This document shows, in pieces, positions 50,987 through 58,231 of a stretch of DNA of 58,231 bases. A model generated the notes under the pieces. It searched no databases, was not told where the DNA came from, and saw only the letters and a list, made by a program, of their open reading frames with translations. How positions within the stretch are numbered: the stretch's first letter is position 1; each line of letters starts with the position of its first letter. The DNA lies in assembly GCF_003382685.1 (NCBI RefSeq), contig NZ_QLVG01000045.1:1-58231 (forward strand), written 5' to 3'. The stretch comes from Halorussus litoreus. GTDB lineage: Archaea; Halobacteriota; Halobacteria; Halobacteriales; Haladaptataceae. The position numbers were made by a program, and so were the translations under genes.

Positions 50987-51526
50987 ATGGCAACTATCGT
51001 GGCCGTCGAGGCCGAGGGCGGCGCAGTGCTGGCGGGCGACCGCTTGCGAGTCGAGGACGGGACGGTCCGGAGCCGCGACGAGGACCACGTCTTCGACTTC
51101 GGCGAGGTGGGCGCGGCCGCAGTCGGCGAGAGCGGCGTGGTCGAGGAGTTCCGCAGCCAACTCGAATCCGAGATCCGGTCGTACGAGACCGAGCAGGGCG
51201 AATCGATGCGCATCGGCAGGCTCGCGACGGTCGCTTCGAACCTCGCGCGCGAGGGCGTGGAAGCCGTCGTTGCGGGCCGCGAGGACGACGGCGAGGCTCG
51301 CGTCCGAGGCATCGACGCCAGCGGGAGCATCGTCACCGACGACAGGATCGCATTGGGCTCGGGCGCTGAGTTCGCGCTGGGCGTTCTGGACGGCGGAGAC
51401 GTGGCGCGTTTGGACGACGCGGAGGAACTCGCTCGCGAGGCCATCGTGTCGGCCGCGGACCGGGACGCGGGGACGGGCGAGACCATCGACGTGTACCGCC
51501 TCGAAAGCAGTTCGGAAACGCTCTGA
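50987..51526 (+). CDS. Proteasome-like Ntn hydrolase
   Basis: A 179-residue protein with proteasome subunit (Ntn) fold characters: MATIVAVEAEGGAVLAGDRLRVEDG at the N-terminus, then HVFDFGEVGAAAVGESGVVEEFRSQLESEIRSY and the C-terminal ALGSGAEFALGVLD. Thr3 after Met-Ala corresponds to the catalytic Thr of beta subunits, but the Lys33-like partner in the GDRR loop is GDRLR here and cannot be confirmed. Haloarchaea contain such short proteasome-like proteins besides the psmA/psmB core subunits. A protease role is inferred from fold only. ATG 50987 is used. It follows the glycosyltransferase, with 114 bases between. Confidence 0.75.
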   Translation: MATIVAVEAEGGAVLAGDRLRVEDGTVRSRDEDHVFDFGEVGAAAVGESGVVEEFRSQLESEIRSYETEQGESMRIGRLATVASNLAREGVEAVVAGREDDGEARVRGIDASGSIVTDDRIALGSGAEFALGVLDGGDVARLDDAEELAREAIVSAADRDAGTGETIDVYRLESSSETL

Positions 51527-51626
51527 ACTCGCTCGTTCGGCTTGCCAATATTTTCTGTCTCGGTCGATTTCTGCTCGGCTTGCGCTAGTCTTCCGGACTC
51601 TGAATGCGCTGGTTTTCCTTTCACCC

Positions 51627-51815
51627 CCGGCGCGTGCTGCGCGGCGCTTTTATGCGCCGCGCCAAAACGCGCGAGGGACGAGCATCGCAGACCGGAGCGT
51701 AGCGGAGGTCGAGAAGCACAGGAGGCTGGGGAGGACGAGGCTCGTTGCGGTGCTGTCGCGGTGCGGTGCTGTGCGGTCACGCCGAGGCGCAAGCAGTAGC
51801 TAGCTCAGAACTGTC
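51627..51815 (+). repeat. Dispersed intergenic repeat, copy D
   Basis: A complete copy: CCCCCGGCGCGTGCTGCGCG, a perfect 9-base hairpin (51639-51647 with 51654-51662) with loop TTTTAT, then AAAACGCGCGAGGGACGAGC, GAGAAGCACAGGAGGCTGGG, GCGGTGCTGTGCGGTCACGC and the tail AAGCAGTAGCTAGCTC. The reading frame seen across it (REAQEAGEDEA...) is a by-product of the repeat. Confidence 0.92.
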
Positions 51816-51835
51816 TTCCGATTCAAAGAAGCACG

Positions 51836-52087
51836 AAGCTAGCTACTGCCTCGACACATGATAACCGCAACCTCACACCTCCCCAGCCTCCTCACTCCCT
51901 CGCACCGGCAGACGGTCCTGCTCGCCCTGCGGGCTGCGCGGGCTGCCACTGCCGAGCCTGCGCTCGCATCGCTCGCGCAGACTCCGCTCGGTCGTTCGTC
52001 CACCGGAGGACAACCCGCGTCCTCCGAGCCTTCGGTCGCGACGCTCCCGAAGACCTCGCGCGCGTTGCTCGCGCGCGCCAGCCTCAT
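51836..52087 (-). repeat. Dispersed intergenic repeat, copy E (tail-to-tail with D)
   Basis: Minus-strand copy. From its end at 51836 the shared tail (AGTAGCTAGCTTCG on the minus strand), the GAGGCTGGGGAGG block and a GCGAGGGAG block are clear. The head up to 52087 (CGCGCGCGAGCAACGCGCGC, minus) contains several hairpins but is more diverged. Copies D and E meet with only about 20 bases between their tails. Confidence 0.82.
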
Positions 52088-52213
52088 TTCGAATAATTTC
52101 GCTTCAGTGTCGCAGATCCCGGTTGCAACGAGAGCCACACCGAATACTGGGAAACGCTAATCCGAGAGTCCCACCGCTTTTTAAGTTCACTCGACACCAA
52201 TTGCCAAGCGACC

Positions 52214-52456
52214 ATGACAGAAGTCGAAATCGAATACTGCGTGCCGTGCGGGATGCTCGACCGAGCACAGGACCTTCAGCACGCGCTGCTCAGCGAGTAC
52301 GGCGAGCGACTCGACTCGGTGGCGCTCGTGACCGGCGACAGCGGCGTATTTAGGGTTCGCGCGGACGGCGAGCAGGTCTTCGACAAGGAGACTGACGAGT
52401 ACGACGTCGACAGCATCGCCGAGTCGGTCGGCGAGAAGGTGTCGGCGTCGGCGTAG
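52214..52456 (+). CDS. SelT/SelW/SelH (Rdx)-type redox protein
   Basis: An 80-residue protein starting MTEVEIEYCVPCGMLDRAQDLQHALLSEYGERLDSVALVTGDSGVFRVRADGEQVFDK. The CxxC redox pair (Cys9, Cys12), the GVFRV strand and the thioredoxin-like fold are those of the SelT/SelW/SelH family, with Cys in place of selenocysteine. It probably acts in thiol redox chemistry, but its partner is unknown. A TATA-like CTTTTTAAG at 52171-52179 lies 35-43 bases before the ATG. Confidence 0.9.
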   Translation: MTEVEIEYCVPCGMLDRAQDLQHALLSEYGERLDSVALVTGDSGVFRVRADGEQVFDKETDEYDVDSIAESVGEKVSASA

Positions 52457-52505
52457 ATCGCCGACCGCCGGAATCGAATTACTCCGCCCGTCTTCCCTTT
52501 CGTTC

Positions 52506-53348
52506 TTATTCGGACGCGGTCTCCGTGTCGTTCTCGACTGCTTGCTCGTACCAGTCCGGTCGCTCGACGGTCGTGTTCCCGATCTCGGTAATCCGCATCG
52601 TTCTGGTGACCACCACCGTTTCGCCCTCTAGCGTCGAGCGCTGGGTCGTCTGGAAGTTGTGGACCACTCCCTCGGAGTCCACGAGCGCCGAGAAGTCGTA
52701 CGTCGTTCCGTCGACGGGGCCGTCGGTCGCCTCGGTTCTCGATGGCGTGGACACGATCTTGTGCAGGGTCGTCCCGCCCCGCTCGACCTGACCGACGTAG
52801 ATGGTCTCGCCGGTCCCGAACGCGCCGTACAGCAACTCCCAGTTGGCGTCCGGACCGGTCAGCGAGTTTTCGCGGTTGACCTGCCGGTAAGTCGGCTCCT
52901 CGCTACGGAGGGTATCAGCAACTACCACAGTGGTCTCGTTCACCCACCTCTCTGATCTGTAGTGGTCGACGCCGAGCGGCGCGCTCGCGTTCGACTGGCT
53001 CCCCGTCGTGGCCACGGAGAACGACTCGCCGCCCGATTCGACGCGCGTGATGGTCGTCGCCTCGGCCACCACGGTCCCGTTCGGCCGCTGGAACGTGATC
53101 GTGGTCACCGCCGCGTACGAGGTGTTCCCGAGCGTCTCGCGGTGGGCCGTCGCGAGCGCGAGCGGGCCGGTCACGCCCGACTCGTTCACCCCCGGCGGGA
53201 ACGCGGTCTCGTTGGCCTGTGGCGGCGAAATCGCCGACTCCGCCGAGTCGGTCGAGGCCGCCGCAGGCGTCAGCGTCGCTGCAGACGACAGCGCCCCGCA
53301 GGCGGCCAGTCCTGCGACGACTACCGCTATCAGCAGTGTTCGCTTCAT
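52506..53348 (-). CDS. Secreted haloarchaeal protein, probable lipoprotein (DUF7537-like)
   Basis: A 280-residue protein exported by an N-terminal signal (MKRTLLIAVVVAGLAACGALSSAA). LAAC may be a lipobox, although no Tat Arg pair is present. The body is rich in Asn-x-Ser/Thr sites, typical of N-glycosylated surface proteins. Its strands (LGNTSYAAVTTITFQRPNGTVVAEATT..., WVNETTVVVADTL, YDFSALVDSEGVVHNFQT) follow a haloarchaeal lipoprotein family I associate with DUF7537. Function is unknown. It is the only minus-strand gene between SelT-like and cetZ. Confidence 0.8.
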   Translation of the reverse strand: MKRTLLIAVVVAGLAACGALSSAATLTPAAASTDSAESAISPPQANETAFPPGVNESGVTGPLALATAHRETLGNTSYAAVTTITFQRPNGTVVAEATTITRVESGGESFSVATTGSQSNASAPLGVDHYRSERWVNETTVVVADTLRSEEPTYRQVNRENSLTGPDANWELLYGAFGTGETIYVGQVERGGTTLHKIVSTPSRTEATDGPVDGTTYDFSALVDSEGVVHNFQTTQRSTLEGETVVVTRTMRITEIGNTTVERPDWYEQAVENDTETASE

Positions 53349-53705
53349 CGTTGTCTCCCCGTCGCGGAGCGACGGTAGTGACGGATAATTAACTACTGTA
53401 TCTCGTCGGTGTCGGCTCGCCTAATATCTACTCGTGGAACACCGAAACGGCGTCAGCGAGTTACGCCGAACCTGACACGAATCCGTACCGCGCGCCGAAC
53501 GGACACCTGTCGCTCGTGGGACAAAACCGTGCTCATGATTTATCAGTGACCTCGTGGTCTACCACCTCGGGGGCTACGGAATGTGTACTAATCAGCTCGG
53601 GGGTAGTGACTCGGCTACGGCCATCTGGAACGCCAGCGGGGACTCTCGACTCGCCGGCGGAACGACGAGCGCGCGTCGCCCGTCCCGCGCCACGGAGGGA
53701 TTGCG
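53349..53705. other. Gap before cetZ
   Basis: A GATTTATCAG element at 53535-53544 is the best TATA-like sequence, implying a leader of about 140 bases for cetZ. Two similar stretches (CTCGGGGGCTACGG and CTCGGGGGTAGTG, about 53566 and 53598) are seen. I find no gene here. Confidence 0.45.
53694..53698 (+). promoter_or_regulatory. Shine-Dalgarno site of cetZ
   Basis: GGAGG lies 7 bases before the ATG at 53706. Most genes in the window lack such a site, so it supports both the start and a leadered transcript. Confidence 0.65.
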
Positions 53706-54878
53706 ATGAAACTCGCCATGATCGGCTTCGGACAGGCCGGCGGCAAGATCGTGGACAAGTTCATCGAGTACGACCAGCGCACCGGTAGCGAGGCGGTGCG
53801 CTCGGCGGTCGCGGTCAACACCGCGAAGGCCGACCTCGTGGGACTCGACTACGTCCCCGAGGCGAATCAGGTGCTCATCGGCCAGTCCAGAGTCAAGGGC
53901 CACGGCGTCGGCGCGGACAACGAGCTTGGCGCGGAAATCGCCGAGGAGGACATCGACGAGATCCAGGGCGCGGTCGACAACGTACCGATCCACGACGTGG
54001 ACGCGTTCCTCATCGTCGCCGGGATGGGCGGCGGGACCGGGTCGGGCGGCGCGCCAGTGCTCGCGAAGTATCTCAAGCGCATCTACACCGAACCCGTCTA
54101 CGGCCTCGGCGTCCTGCCGGGCCGCGACGAAGGCGGCATCTACACGCTGAACGCCGCGCGGTCGTTCCAGACGTTCGTCCGCGAGGTCGACAACCTGCTC
54201 GTGTTCGACAACGACGCGTGGCGCGAGGCCGGCGAGAGCGTCGGCGCGGGCTACGACCGCATCAACGAGGAGATCGTCCGCCGGTTCGGCGTGCTGTTCG
54301 GCGCGGGCGAGGTCGAGCGCGGGGGCGCGGTCGGCGAGAGCGTGGTCGACTCCAGCGAGATCATCAACACGCTCGACTGCGGCGGCGTCTCGACGGTGGG
54401 CTACGCCGCGGAAGCGGTCGAGAACCCCTCGGGCGGCCTGCTCTCGCGGTTCAAAAGTGACGGCACCGAGGCGGTCGACTCGACCCACGCGACCAACCGC
54501 GTCACGAGCCTCGTCCGGAAGGCCGCGCTCGGTCGGCTCACGCTGCCCTGCGAGATCGAGAGCGCGGACCGATCACTTCTCGTCGCCAGCGGCCCGCCGC
54601 AGTTCCTCAACCGGAAGGGCGTCGAGAAGGGCCGCAAGTGGCTGGAGAACCAGACCGGATCGATGGAGGTCCGGGGCGGCGACTACCCGACGCCGAACGC
54701 CGACGAGGTCGCGGGCGCGGTGCTTCTGTCGGGCGTCTCGGCGGTGCCACGGGTCGAGGAACTCCAGCAGGTCGCGGTCGACGCGCAGGACAACATCGAC
54801 GAGATCGAGGCCGAGAGCGAGGCGCAGACGACCGACCTGATCGAGGACGAGGACGGCGAGCTCGACCCGCTGTTCTAA
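53706..54878 (+). CDS. cetZ: CetZ, tubulin/FtsZ-superfamily cytoskeletal GTPase
   Basis: CetZ polymerises with GTP and controls cell shape and motility in haloarchaea. The 390-residue protein begins MKLAMIGFGQAGGKIVDKFIEYD. It has the tubulin signature GMGGGTGSGG at 106-115, the T3/T4 loops around it, DGHGVGADNELGAEI-type T2 region (GHGVGADNEL near 65-74), and the core helix with NTAKADLVGLDYV. The start matches the highly conserved CetZ1 group, but paralog assignment needs a tree. The acidic C-terminal tail (LIEDEDGELDPLF) is typical. Its stop overlaps by four bases the stop of the convergent membrane-protein gene. Confidence 0.96.
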   Translation: MKLAMIGFGQAGGKIVDKFIEYDQRTGSEAVRSAVAVNTAKADLVGLDYVPEANQVLIGQSRVKGHGVGADNELGAEIAEEDIDEIQGAVDNVPIHDVDAFLIVAGMGGGTGSGGAPVLAKYLKRIYTEPVYGLGVLPGRDEGGIYTLNAARSFQTFVREVDNLLVFDNDAWREAGESVGAGYDRINEEIVRRFGVLFGAGEVERGGAVGESVVDSSEIINTLDCGGVSTVGYAAEAVENPSGGLLSRFKSDGTEAVDSTHATNRVTSLVRKAALGRLTLPCEIESADRSLLVASGPPQFLNRKGVEKGRKWLENQTGSMEVRGGDYPTPNADEVAGAVLLSGVSAVPRVEELQQVAVDAQDNIDEIEAESEAQTTDLIEDEDGELDPLF

Positions 54879-56500
54879 CTCCCTCCGCCCGACGCTCCGT
54901 CAGCGTTCACGGTCGCACCGTCCGCGACCTCGAACACGATGACGCCGTCGTTCTCGAACACGGTGCGGTACGTCGGCGAGAGATGCATCGACATCGCCAG
55001 CTTGCTCGTCCGGCGGTACTCCATCCCGCGGACCGTGAACTTCCCTTTCGGGAGATAGACGTAGTCGGGCTGGACGCCCTCCTCGGAGAGGGTCCGGCTC
55101 ATGCAGGTCGCGCTGTTGCACGAGGAGACGCCTCGGAAGAGGCCGAGCTGGCGCTGGTACGCCTCGGGACCCTCCCACTCGACGCCCCACGGCCCGACCA
55201 GCATCGTGCGCTGGGTCTGCTGTGGGAACCACTCGGCGGTGTCACCTTGGACGACGAACGTGGCGCTCGGGTCCGTGTTCGCCCGAACCCAGTCCATCGC
55301 CTCCACGTCGTCGTGGTCGACGAACTGCGGGAGCGACGGGCTCCCGCCGTGGGCGTTCACGTCGCTGGTCGCGTACAGCGCGCCGCCAGCGAGGCCGACC
55401 GTTGCGAGCGCGACCAGTGCGACGGTGGCGACGCCGCGGCGACCTACCGGAATCTCGGTCTCGCGGTCGAGCCACGGAGCGACGCCCTCGAGCAGGAACA
55501 CCGCGGTCACGAGCGCGCCGACGGTCACCGAGAGCCGGGGCTTGCCGAACGCCAGCACCACCGCGAGGAACCACGCCGCGAGGAAGTAGCGGCGCTCTTT
55601 CAGCAGGTACGCGAGCCCGAGCAGCGGGAGGACGGCCCAGAGTTGCTCGACCGGCGCGGTGGTCAGGCTCGCGTTCGCGAGCGCGTGGAGCGACCGGACG
55701 CCTCCGCCGATGCCGCCGTGGGTCCCCGCCGCGCCGGTGAACACCCCAGCGCCGTGGTGTGCCATCACCTGCGTCCACCACGGCGCGGCCAACAGGACGC
55801 CGCCCAGCCCGACCACTGCGCCGCGGGCGAACCCCCGGACGGAGGGGTCGAATCGCGCGAACAGGAGGAAAAAGGACAGCGCAAAGAAGGCGGTGTACAG
55901 CGGGTGGGTGAGCACTGTCAGGGTGAAGAGGACGAGCGCGGGGACGAGCCACCGGCGTTCGCGGTACCGGTAGAGCCGCAGGCCGGCGTAGATGCCCGAG
56001 AGCGCGAACAGGAACGCCGGCGCGCGGACGATGCCGCCGGCAGAGATGTGCCACTGGAGCGCGGGCGGGCTCACGGCCACCACGAGACACGTCAGCGCGG
56101 CCTGCGGCCGGGAGTCGAGCAGGTCGCGGGCCAGCAGGTACAGCGGCACGAGGTAGGCTATCGTGACGATTCCGGGCAGAAATCGCGTGATAGTGATCGG
56201 GTCGGCCCCCGTCAGATCCCGAATGGCGGCCACCGCGTAGAACATCAGCGGCGGGTACGCGAACGGGACGCCGCCCTCGGTGTAGTAGGGAATCGTCTCC
56301 GGCAGGGCGTACCCCGCCGCGGAGATCTTCTCGGAGATGAGCAGGTACAGCCCCGCGCCGAACGACGGGTACGGATGGGACTCCAGATACACGTAGAACA
56401 GCACGATGCCGGCGAGCAGCGCTGGCGCGAGCCAGAGCAACTCCCGCCCGAGGCTGCCCTCCCGGACCGTGGTCTCCTGTGCGAGATTCTGTTCGGTCAT
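54875..56500 (-). CDS. GT-C-like polytopic membrane protein (glycosyltransferase candidate)
   Basis: A 541-residue protein with about eleven transmembrane helices and a soluble C-terminal domain of about 150 residues. The first loop PYPSFGAGLYLLISEKISAAGYALPETIPYYTEGGVPFAYPPLMFY has the position and aromatic character of the first extracytoplasmic loop of GT-C glycosyltransferases, but the usual acidic pair is unclear. The C-terminal part has VDHDDVEAMDWVRANTDPSATFVVQGDTAEWFPQQTQRTMLV, typical of archaeal oligosaccharide-type membrane proteins. It may transfer a sugar from a dolichol carrier. ATG 56500. Confidence 0.82.
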   Translation of the reverse strand: MTEQNLAQETTVREGSLGRELLWLAPALLAGIVLFYVYLESHPYPSFGAGLYLLISEKISAAGYALPETIPYYTEGGVPFAYPPLMFYAVAAIRDLTGADPITITRFLPGIVTIAYLVPLYLLARDLLDSRPQAALTCLVVAVSPPALQWHISAGGIVRAPAFLFALSGIYAGLRLYRYRERRWLVPALVLFTLTVLTHPLYTAFFALSFFLLFARFDPSVRGFARGAVVGLGGVLLAAPWWTQVMAHHGAGVFTGAAGTHGGIGGGVRSLHALANASLTTAPVEQLWAVLPLLGLAYLLKERRYFLAAWFLAVVLAFGKPRLSVTVGALVTAVFLLEGVAPWLDRETEIPVGRRGVATVALVALATVGLAGGALYATSDVNAHGGSPSLPQFVDHDDVEAMDWVRANTDPSATFVVQGDTAEWFPQQTQRTMLVGPWGVEWEGPEAYQRQLGLFRGVSSCNSATCMSRTLSEEGVQPDYVYLPKGKFTVRGMEYRRTSKLAMSMHLSPTYRTVFENDGVIVFEVADGATVNADGASGGGS

Positions 56501-56740
56501 CAGTGAGGTTCGTGCGCCCGAAAGACGACCGGACGCGTCGGTTGGCCGACGTTGTGCGGGCGACGCCTTTGTTATCCGCCGGCTAGTCGAATCTCGGTCG
56601 ACGCGATTCGACGGCGAGGCGTCGTTACTGGGGCGACACCACCTTCAACCTCGCATTTCGCGGAAAAACGCCGTGAAACCGTGTGAACAGTGGGAACGAG
56701 TCACAATCGCCGAGCTACTTTCCAAAATGAAGTCGCGGGA

Positions 56741-56785
56741 GCGCGGTCGCCCCGGCGAGTCGGCGACTCGCCGGGGCGACCGCGC
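56741..56785. terminator. Perfect 21-base-arm hairpin between two minus-strand genes
   Basis: Bases 56741-56761 (start GCGCGGTCGCCCCGGCGAGT) are the exact reverse complement of 56765-56785, with a 3-base loop. It follows the ABC permease stop by 36 bases, on the downstream side, so a terminator or an mRNA 3-prime stabiliser is likely. The remaining gap (56501-56821) is otherwise empty. Confidence 0.6.
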
Positions 56786-56821
56786 GCTCTGGCGGTAGCA
56801 AATCGCGCGCGTCCGGACGGA

Positions 56822-58084
56822 TTATTCATGGCGAAGCGCGTCGATGGGGTCGGTCCGGGCGGCGTCCCACGCCGGGTAGAGACCGGCGAGCACGCCCACC
56901 ACGACGCCGACCACGACCGCCGCGACGAACCACACCGGCTGGAACGCCAGCGGGAGGCCGATGGCTCGCGCGCCTGCGAACGCGGCCCCGAGACCGACCA
57001 GCGCGCCGAGCGCCGAGCCGAGCACGCCGAGCATCACCGCCTCGGCGAGGAACAGCTGGAGCACGTCGCGGTTCTGCGCGCCGACCGCCTTCATGATGCC
57101 GATCTCGCGGGTGCGCTCGGCGACCGAGACGAGCATGATGTTGGCGATGCCGATGGAGCCGACCACGAGCGAGATGACAGCGATGCCCGAGATGTACGCG
57201 GTGAACGTGCTGGTGAGCTGGCGGATTTGGCCCACGATCTGTTCCTGGGTTGTGACCTCGAACTGGTAGTTGTTCGACTTGAGCTGCCGGGCGTCAGACC
57301 GCTCGCCGAGGTAGCTGTACACCCGGCCCTGCACGGCGTCGACCTGCCCCGGCGAGGTGGCCGACACGAGGATGCGACCGTACACGAGCTGGCGGGCCCG
57401 GAGGTTGGGGCTCGACACGGTCCGGTCGTAGTACGGCCGACTCGGTGCGTACACGCGGGGCTGCTCGCCGTCGCCCTGAATCCCGCTGAGGACGCCTTCG
57501 CCGCCTTGGGACTCGACGATGCCGACCACGGTGGCGTTCAGCACCTCGCCGTTCGCCGCGCGGGTGAACGAGACGTTCTCTCCAACGGTGACGTTGCCCG
57601 GGAACATCTGTGCCGCCGGGCGATTGAGCACAACCTCCTGCTCGCCCGACCGATACGGCCGCCCCGCGGCGAAGTCGATGTTCCGGACCCGGAAGTAGCC
57701 CGGCGAGGACACCGTGACCCACTGTCTGCCGACCGACGAGTTGTTGTGGCTCATCGACGACGCAGCGATGCCACTCTCCGGGGCGGCGATCTCGACGCCC
57801 CGTAGCTGGCGGATCTGGTTCACGTCGTACTCGGTGAACACGACCGAGCCGCCGCCCAGCGACGGGAGCTGGCTGTCGCCCGGCGACTGGGCGGTCACGT
57901 ACATCGTGGCGGCGTTGCCACCGGCCACGGTGCTGATGATGTCCTGCTGGAGGCTCGCGCCGAGCGTGACGAAGGTGATGACCGCCGCGACGCCGATGAT
58001 GACCCCGAGCGTGGTGAGCGTCGAGCGGAGCTTGTGCTCGCGAACGTTGCGCCAACTGATGCGTGCGCCTTCGATGAGGTCCAT
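56822..58084 (-). CDS. ABC transporter permease (MacB/FtsX type)
   Basis: A 420-residue permease with one N-terminal helix (LTTLGVIIGVAAVITFVTLGASL), a large extracytoplasmic MacB-PCD domain (about 45-270) and three C-terminal helices with the FtsX domain (GIAVISLVVGSIGIANIMLVSVAERTREIGIMKAVGAQNRDVLQLFLAEAV). TREIGIMKAVGA is the hallmark coupling helix that meets the ATPase. The ATPase gene is not in view and may lie beyond the right edge or elsewhere. Such systems export peptides or lipids or act in mechanotransmission. ATG 58084 (MDLIEGARISWRNVREHKLRSTL) is the family start. Confidence 0.94.
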   Translation of the reverse strand: MDLIEGARISWRNVREHKLRSTLTTLGVIIGVAAVITFVTLGASLQQDIISTVAGGNAATMYVTAQSPGDSQLPSLGGGSVVFTEYDVNQIRQLRGVEIAAPESGIAASSMSHNNSSVGRQWVTVSSPGYFRVRNIDFAAGRPYRSGEQEVVLNRPAAQMFPGNVTVGENVSFTRAANGEVLNATVVGIVESQGGEGVLSGIQGDGEQPRVYAPSRPYYDRTVSSPNLRARQLVYGRILVSATSPGQVDAVQGRVYSYLGERSDARQLKSNNYQFEVTTQEQIVGQIRQLTSTFTAYISGIAVISLVVGSIGIANIMLVSVAERTREIGIMKAVGAQNRDVLQLFLAEAVMLGVLGSALGALVGLGAAFAGARAIGLPLAFQPVWFVAAVVVGVVVGVLAGLYPAWDAARTDPIDALRHE

Positions 58085-58201
58085 CGTGTCCCCGTCCCCG
58101 GATAGTTCCCGACGCTCGCTACGCGACCGACCGACAAAAATCCCCGAACGGAAACCCGGCGTTACCTCGTCGGTAGCCGTCGGCAAACGGGGCTTGCGCG
58201 T

Positions 58202-58231
58202 CGGCGACGGCGCGATTTCGCGCCGTCGCCG
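58202..58231. repeat. GC-rich hairpin at the window edge
   Basis: Bases 58202-58214 pair perfectly with 58219-58231 (13-base arms, loop ATTT). It lies in the gap upstream of the permease, and the window ends on it, so the arms may extend further. Confidence 0.8.

Noticed and set aside
51542..52160. Frames of 85-100 residues across repeats D and E
   Set aside because: Repeat-derived translation, with no start signal and no similarity to proteins other than repeat shadows.
54638..56506. A 622-residue plus-strand frame opposite the GT-C-like membrane protein
   Set aside because: Off-frame; the minus-strand frame has clear membrane helices and abuts cetZ as a normal convergent gene.

Overview
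The window is chromosomal DNA of an extremely halophilic archaeon (class Halobacteria). The evidence is high GC, very acidic proteins, many GTG starts placed about 25 bases below TATA-like boxes (leaderless mRNAs), Tat signals and Tat lipoboxes, archaeosortase (PGF-CTERM type) tails, halocyanin, CetZ, an archaeal EF-1 alpha and an Orc1/Cdc6. The gene set would suit Halorussus or a relative, but that is only an impression. I found no tRNA, rRNA, CRISPR array or complete insertion sequence.

Layout. 1-9945: end of a glycerate kinase, an Ala/Gly/Cys-tailed hypothetical protein, HflX with a pentapeptide-repeat insert, a redox operon (aldehyde dehydrogenase to SDR, 4-base overlap) beside an aldo/keto reductase, an MFS transporter, a solitary tuf gene and a small acidic protein. 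9946-16803: hypothetical proteins, a uracil-DNA glycosylase-like gene, an MBL-fold hydrolase and a histidine kinase whose receiver domain has Glu at the phosphoacceptor position. 16804-19413: a replication origin, with orc1/cdc6, an AT-rich unwinding stretch and at least nine origin recognition boxes (ORBs) on both sides of the gene. 19414-31154: methyltransferase, thioredoxin, S9 peptidase, galactonate dehydratase, an IS630-derived HTH protein, surface and redox proteins, and three pseudogenes that each keep both ends of a gene but have lost the middle. 31155-49412: amidohydrolase plus O-methyltransferase, creatininase, small regulators, ThiC, an RCK potassium channel, a surface glycoprotein, an MmgE/PrpD protein, an orphan CGCGG-type RiPP precursor, a PQQ-propeller lipoprotein, a ComA homolog and a PadR regulator. 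49413-58231: glycosyltransferase, proteasome-like hydrolase, SelT/W-like protein, secreted protein, CetZ, a GT-C-like membrane protein and an ABC permease.

The two strongest structural signals are the origin and a dispersed intergenic repeat of about 190 bases. The repeat has five clear copies and one degenerate copy, in both orientations. It has conserved blocks around hairpins whose stems differ in sequence but stay paired. Two further perfect palindromes (20- and 26-base arms) lie inside the reading frames of the adjacent aldehyde dehydrogenase and SDR genes and are translated. I regard the repeat family and the coding palindromes as the best candidates for something undescribed.
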